This document shows positions 5,780-8,528 of a stretch of 8,528 nucleotides of DNA, in pieces (within the stretch, counting starts at the first letter, position 1; each line of letters starts with the position of its first letter). Location of the stretch: NCBI GenBank assembly GCA_002415465.1, contig DHYT01000221.1:1-8528 (forward strand). Direction: 5' to 3'. Below the pieces are notes generated by a model. That model was not told where the DNA came from. It saw nothing but the letters and a program-made list of their open reading frames with translations, and made no database searches. This DNA comes from Desulfobulbaceae bacterium UBA5123 (lineage in GTDB: Bacteria > Desulfobacterota > Desulfobulbia > Desulfobulbales > UBA5123). The translations under genes and the position numbers were made by a program.

Positions 5780-6852
5780 CTTGCTGGTCCTTGTTGACGG
5801 TGTCTGTGGGGTTGAGGTTGGGGCGGCGCGGGTTGCTCCGCGCCCATTTCCAAGGCGTGGAGCGGGATGAGGCCGGTGCGCAGCCCGAGGAGGATCGCCT
5901 CGCTGCAGAGCAGGCTGCACAGGCGGTTTTTGCCGACACGGGTCAGAAAACGGTGGTGATGCCGTTGTCTGTGGATCAGGCGGTCGAGCTTGCCGGTGTC
6001 GGCGGCCGGATCGGCAATCAGCTCGGCAATGGTTTCCCCGGAGAGGATGGCCGGGTAGATGCCTTCCCCGGTCAGCCCTGAGGCAAGGCCCGCCGCGTCG
6101 CCGACCAGAAAAAGGTTGCCGAAGCGGTAGCCCCTGAAATCGTAGTTGATCAGCGAGGCGCGCGGCCTGCAGCCGCGGATGTCAAGCCCTCGATGCGCGC
6201 ACCAGCCCAGGAAGCGTTCGAGCAGGGTGCTGGCGTTCATGGCCCGGCGGTCGACATACGCGCCGATGGAAGTGGATTCGCGATGGGGGAAGATCCAGGC
6301 GTAGCCGCAACCGAAACGCTTGCTGTCCAGGCACCACTCCATCTCGGCAAAGGTTGCATCCACCTGACAGTTGATGCCGATGCCCATCCGCTCGGAGGGG
6401 ATGCGCAGGTAGCGGCGCACCAGCGAGCTGCTGCCGTCGGCGCCGACCAGGGTGCCGTATCCGAAAGCGCCGCCGCTGGTTGTCAGATGGCGGTCATGGA
6501 TCTCCCGCACCGTAACCCCTGATTGGATGGTCACCCCTGCCGCCAGGGCTTTTTCGGCCATGTGGCGGCCGAGATTCATCCGGTTGACGGTGGAGATGAT
6601 CGGTATGCGCGCATGCAGGGTAGCGGTTTGCCAGGATGAACTGATTTTCTGGGAGGCAAAGGAGCGTTCGATGAGCTCCGGGGGCAGCTTGGCGCCGAGT
6701 CCGGACCAGGTGACGCCGCCGGCGCAGACCTTGGCGCCCAGCCGCCGCTTGCGTTCAAGCAGCAAGACCTTGGCCCCTTTGTTCGCCAGTGCGGCGGCAC
6801 AGGCCAATCCGCCCGGTCCGCCGCCGATAATAACGGTATCAAATTGCTGCAT
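5776..6852 (-). CDS. FAD-dependent geranylgeranyl-reductase-family oxidoreductase
   Basis: This is a 358-residue flavoprotein. It begins with a Rossmann FAD motif, VIIGGGPGGLACAAAL (residues 7-22), then LLLERK (30-35) and the family loop KVCAGGVT (41-48, compare KPCGGG in geranylgeranyl reductases). LVGADGSSSLVRR (135-147) and NLFLVGDAAGLASGLTGEGI (246-265) complete the FAD site. Family members reduce isoprenoid double bonds in chlorophyll phytyl chains, archaeal lipids or menaquinone side chains (MenJ of Mycobacterium). No photosynthesis or archaeal-lipid context is seen here, so a quinone or polyprenyl substrate is a reasonable guess. The last 20 residues are Pro/Gln/His/Arg-rich, lack a family counterpart and overlap the next gene's RBS. 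ATG 6852 is chosen because the fold starts there and a promoter predicts a transcript start near 6890; GTG 6894 would add 14 residues. It is first in a coupled operon with cytochrome c and tsaE. Confidence 0.85.
   Translation of the reverse strand: MQQFDTVIIGGGPGGLACAAALANKGAKVLLLERKRRLGAKVCAGGVTWSGLGAKLPPELIERSFASQKISSSWQTATLHARIPIISTVNRMNLGRHMAEKALAAGVTIQSGVTVREIHDRHLTTSGGAFGYGTLVGADGSSSLVRRYLRIPSERMGIGINCQVDATFAEMEWCLDSKRFGCGYAWIFPHRESTSIGAYVDRRAMNASTLLERFLGWCAHRGLDIRGCRPRASLINYDFRGYRFGNLFLVGDAAGLASGLTGEGIYPAILSGETIAELIADPAADTGKLDRLIHRQRHHHRFLTRVGKNRLCSLLCSEAILLGLRTGLIPLHALEMGAEQPAPPQPQPHRHRQQGPAR
5788..5792 (-). promoter_or_regulatory. ribosome binding site of the diheme cytochrome
   Basis: On the minus strand AAGGA lies 8 bases before ATG 5779, inside the last codons of the flavoprotein gene. 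It decides the cytochrome start against the much longer open frame that reaches 5920. Confidence 0.6.
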
Positions 6853-6891
6853 GGCATATATCTTGAGGTTGCGCCGCGTCACGGCGTGCAG

Positions 6892-6937
6892 CACCTAAAC
6901 CTATTAAGTGCCTCCTTTTCTGTCAAGGATTTAGGTG
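6892..6937. repeat. 8-base inverted repeat flanking the minus-strand promoter
   Basis: CACCTAAA (6892-6899) and TTTAGGTG (6930-6937) are perfect inverted copies 30 bases apart. One copy covers the transcript-start side of the -10 element and the other lies just upstream of the -35 element. This arrangement fits two half-sites of an operator whose bound protein would block the promoter. No regulator is encoded nearby. Confidence 0.45.
6898..6926 (-). promoter_or_regulatory. sigma70-type promoter of the flavoprotein operon
   Basis: On the minus strand a perfect TTGACA (bases 6926-6921) is followed, 17 bases later, by TAGGTT (6903-6898), which keeps the T1, A2 and T6 of TATAAT. The predicted transcript start is near 6890, about 38 bases before ATG 6852. 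This is consistent with ATG 6852 being the true start rather than GTG 6894. Confidence 0.55.
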
Positions 6938-6977
6938 GGTTAATTGCACCAAAGTCTTTGGCTCAGCCTACCTTTTT
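6933..6977 (+). terminator. hairpin with T5, attenuator candidate before the M23 gene
   Basis: AGGTGGGTT (6933-6941) pairs with AGCCTACCT (6965-6973), nine pairs with two G-T wobbles. Inside it CCAAA (6949-6953) pairs with TTTGG (6957-6961) around a 3-base loop. TTTTT follows at 6973-6977. The DNA core CCAAAG-T-CTTTGG (6949-6961) is also a perfect 13-base palindrome and could be a protein site. A plus-strand transcript starting upstream of 6933 would meet this as a leader terminator of the peptidase gene. In the remaining leader (6978-7079) I see no clear promoter consensus, only an AT-rich patch near 7011-7025. Confidence 0.35.
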
Positions 6978-7079
6978 GCGCGTGAATGTGGTAGGGTTGG
7001 CGGGGCAATCTAACGAATTTTTCATCCGGTCGCGGCAGGGGGTGTCCGGCTGTTGCATCCGGGTGATGATAATCTTGGC

Positions 7080-7085
7080 GAGGGA
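7080..7085 (+). promoter_or_regulatory. ribosome binding site of the M23 peptidase
   Basis: GAGGGA lies 7 bases before ATG 7093. It selects this start over the open frame that extends upstream to 6844 without family-like sequence. Confidence 0.6.
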
Positions 7086-7092
7086 TTGGTTT

Positions 7093-8463
7093 ATGAAACT
7101 TGAGTCGGTTGATAAGCTTGGCAAGGAAAAGAAACGCGGGATGCCGTCGCTGTGGCTGGGGCTTCTCGTTGTGTTGGCGGTCGTCGTGCTGGCCGGCATG
7201 AAGCTCTATGAGATGGAGTTGCCGCAGATCGCGGTGACGACGGATATCGCTCACCTCGGCGCCAGCAAGCGGGTGGGGGTGACGATCAGCGATGCCAAGA
7301 GCGGCGTGCGGCGGTTCACGGTGGCCCTGGAGCAGGGCGGACACCGGGTCACGGTGTATGAAAAGCGGTACGACGGGACCGGTTTCGTCATTGTCGCCGG
7401 GCCGGAGCAGGTTGCGGAGGAGTTTGACGTCGATGCCAAGGCGCATAAGTTTACCGACGGCGAGGCCCGGCTGGTGGTCACCGCCCATGACTATTCCTGG
7501 TGGCACTGGCGGACCGGGAATATTGTCGCCGCCTCTTTTCCGGCGGCCATCGACACCAGGCCGCCCAGCGTGCAGATCACCGCTTCGCCGAACTATATCA
7601 AGGCCGGCGGTTCCGGCGCGGTTGTGTATCACCTGAGCGAGCCGGCGGCCCGGCACGGGGTTGTCATCGATGGGGATTTTCATCCCGGATATCCGCTCCC
7701 GGCCCATGGCGAAGGCGTGTATGGGGCGACCATCGCCATCCGTTTTGACGCCGAGAAGATCGTCCAGGCGTACGTCACCGCAACCGACCTGGCCGGCAAC
7801 GTCGGCCGGGGTGATTTCGGCATGCTCCTGCGGCGGTCGCCGAAAAAGGTTGACCGGATCAACATCAGTGATGATTTCCTTGCCAGCAAGCTGCCGGAGT
7901 TCGCGGCCCACACCGAACAGCTCGTCGGCACGCCGCTGGAGCAATATATCACCATCAACACCCGGATTCGTCAGGAGAATAACAAACGGATCGCCGAGGT
8001 GTGCGCCACCTCGGCGCCGGAACGCTTCTGGCAGGGCGGGTTCGGGCGTCTGGCCGGGAGTAACCGGGCCGGGTATGCCGATTACCGCACCTATTTCTAC
8101 AACAACGAGGAGATCGACAATCAGGTTCATCTCGGCATCGACCTGGCCTCCACCAAGCATGCCGAGGTCGGCGCCGCCAACCGGGGCCGGGTGGTTTTTG
8201 CCGACTATCTCGGGATTTACGGCAACACGGTGATCGTCGACCACGGGATGGGCATCTTCAGTCTTTACTCCCATCTGAACCAGATTGATGTCAAGGTCGG
8301 GGAGATGGTCGAGAAGGACGGCACGCTGGGGCGGACCGGGGCCACCGGCATGGCCGGCGGCGACCATCTCCATTTCAGCATGATGGTGAACGGCATCTTC
8401 GTCAATCCCATCGAGTGGTGGGACGCGCACTGGCTTGAACTCAACATCGAGAGTAATCTGTAA
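7093..8463 (+). CDS. membrane-anchored M23-family metallopeptidase
   Basis: This 456-residue protein has a basic N-terminus (KLGKEKKR) followed by one transmembrane segment (about 18-35), so the rest faces the periplasm. Residues 45-250 form a beta-rich region, with AIDTRPPSVQITASPNYIKAG (151-171) and ATDLAGN (230-236) resembling Ig-like repeats. A linking helical region (260-340) leads to a C-terminal LytM/M23 domain: HLGID (His346, Asp350), GNTVIVDHG, LYSHL (His394) and GGDHLHF (His425, His427). His346, Asp350 and His427 match the zinc ligands, and His394 and His425 the catalytic histidines, so the peptidase looks active. M23 enzymes cut peptidoglycan cross-links; the target here is unproven. 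The gene is preceded by a 240-base divergent gap shared with the flavoprotein operon. mutL begins 3 bases after its TAA stop, implying cotranscription. Confidence 0.9.
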   Translation: MKLESVDKLGKEKKRGMPSLWLGLLVVLAVVVLAGMKLYEMELPQIAVTTDIAHLGASKRVGVTISDAKSGVRRFTVALEQGGHRVTVYEKRYDGTGFVIVAGPEQVAEEFDVDAKAHKFTDGEARLVVTAHDYSWWHWRTGNIVAASFPAAIDTRPPSVQITASPNYIKAGGSGAVVYHLSEPAARHGVVIDGDFHPGYPLPAHGEGVYGATIAIRFDAEKIVQAYVTATDLAGNVGRGDFGMLLRRSPKKVDRINISDDFLASKLPEFAAHTEQLVGTPLEQYITINTRIRQENNKRIAEVCATSAPERFWQGGFGRLAGSNRAGYADYRTYFYNNEEIDNQVHLGIDLASTKHAEVGAANRGRVVFADYLGIYGNTVIVDHGMGIFSLYSHLNQIDVKVGEMVEKDGTLGRTGATGMAGGDHLHFSMMVNGIFVNPIEWWDAHWLELNIESNL

Positions 8464-8466
8464 ATT

Positions 8467-8528
8467 GTGTCCAGGATCAGGATTCTTCCCGAAAATTTAG
8501 CCAACCGCATCGCCGCGGGCGAGGTGGT
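8467..8528 (+). CDS. mutL: DNA mismatch repair protein MutL (N-terminal fragment)
   Basis: Only the first 20 codons and two further bases are in the window; the gene continues past the edge. From GTG 8467 the product reads as a Ser-Arg-Ile-Arg-Ile-Leu-Pro start followed by ENLANRIAAGEVV. This matches the invariant MutL beginning (LP-x-x-(V/L)-A-(N/x)-x-IAAGEVV), part of its GHKL ATPase fold. MutL couples MutS mismatch recognition to strand incision. The start is GTG, and only a weak GAGAG (8449-8453) is found upstream. The 3-base gap to the M23 stop suggests translation by reinitiation. Confidence 0.88.
   Translation, partial: MSRIRILPENLANRIAAGEV

Noticed and set aside
5780..5920. Longer cytochrome start, adding 47 residues
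   Set aside because: The extra residues are Arg/Pro-rich and overlap the flavoprotein C-terminus. ATG 5779 has a good RBS, an ATGA overlap and is followed by a proper membrane segment.
6911..6917. Perfect AAGGAGG on the minus strand upstream of the flavoprotein
   Set aside because: It is 16 bases from GTG 6894, lies inside the predicted promoter spacer upstream of the transcript start, and no start codon stands at a proper distance. It is probably not used.
6844..7092. Upstream in-frame extension of the M23 gene (83 codons)
   Set aside because: It would run antisense through the start of the flavoprotein gene, has no family-like residues, and ATG 7093 has a well-placed GAGGGA.
6940..8430. 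A 496-codon open frame on the minus strand opposite the M23 gene
   Set aside because: No motif or RBS is seen, and the plus strand has a complete set of M23 zinc and catalytic residues.
1..8528. Mobile elements, CRISPR arrays, tRNA or phage genes
   Set aside because: No transposase or integrase motifs, no regularly spaced direct repeats and no tRNA-like cloverleaf were noticed in either strand.

Overview
The window is a GC-rich stretch of bacterial chromosome, densely packed with mostly housekeeping and signalling genes. The gene content fits a Deltaproteobacterial (Desulfobacterota) anaerobe, possibly of the Desulfobulbales. The pointers are a class I PurE with the 'AGMAAHLAG' variant, a small membrane-anchored diheme CxxCH protein, a geranylgeranyl-reductase-family flavoprotein and an M23 peptidase directly in front of mutL. 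This placement is inferred from family resemblance, not from a database search. I see no transposase, integrase, CRISPR array, tRNA or rRNA.

Layout, left to right. (1) 1-1759, plus strand: the C-terminal part of PurD runs without a stop codon into a complete PurE. Then comes tsaC (threonylcarbamoyl-AMP synthase), 25 bases downstream. (2) 1881-4990, plus strand: a signalling block made of a stand-alone histidine phosphotransfer (Hpt) protein, an HDOD-domain protein, and a soluble hybrid histidine kinase whose GTG start overlaps the HDOD stop by 4 bases. A promoter-like element with a 15-base palindrome lies before the Hpt gene. (3) 6852-5022, minus strand: a three-gene operon with two ATGA overlaps, running FAD-dependent geranylgeranyl-reductase-family protein, then membrane diheme cytochrome c, then tsaE. 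It converges on the kinase gene with a 31-base gap. (4) 6853-7092: a divergent, AT-richer control region with a good minus-strand promoter and several nested dyads. (5) 7093-8463, plus strand: a membrane-anchored M23 peptidase, followed 3 bases later by the first 20 codons of mutL.

How the genes work together. PurD and PurE belong to the same purine pathway and may be one polypeptide here. TsaC and TsaE both belong to the t6A tRNA-modification pathway and lie in different operons on either side of the signalling block. The hybrid kinase carries a C-terminal receiver but no Hpt domain, so the neighbouring Hpt protein is its natural phosphorelay partner; no terminal response regulator is present. 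The flavoprotein and cytochrome are translationally coupled and may form a redox pair, possibly concerned with isoprenoid (menaquinone side-chain) saturation. I did not find a clear, wholly new biological system. The most unusual items are the PurD-PurE in-frame join, the flavoprotein-cytochrome-TsaE coupling, and the dyad-rich divergent promoter.
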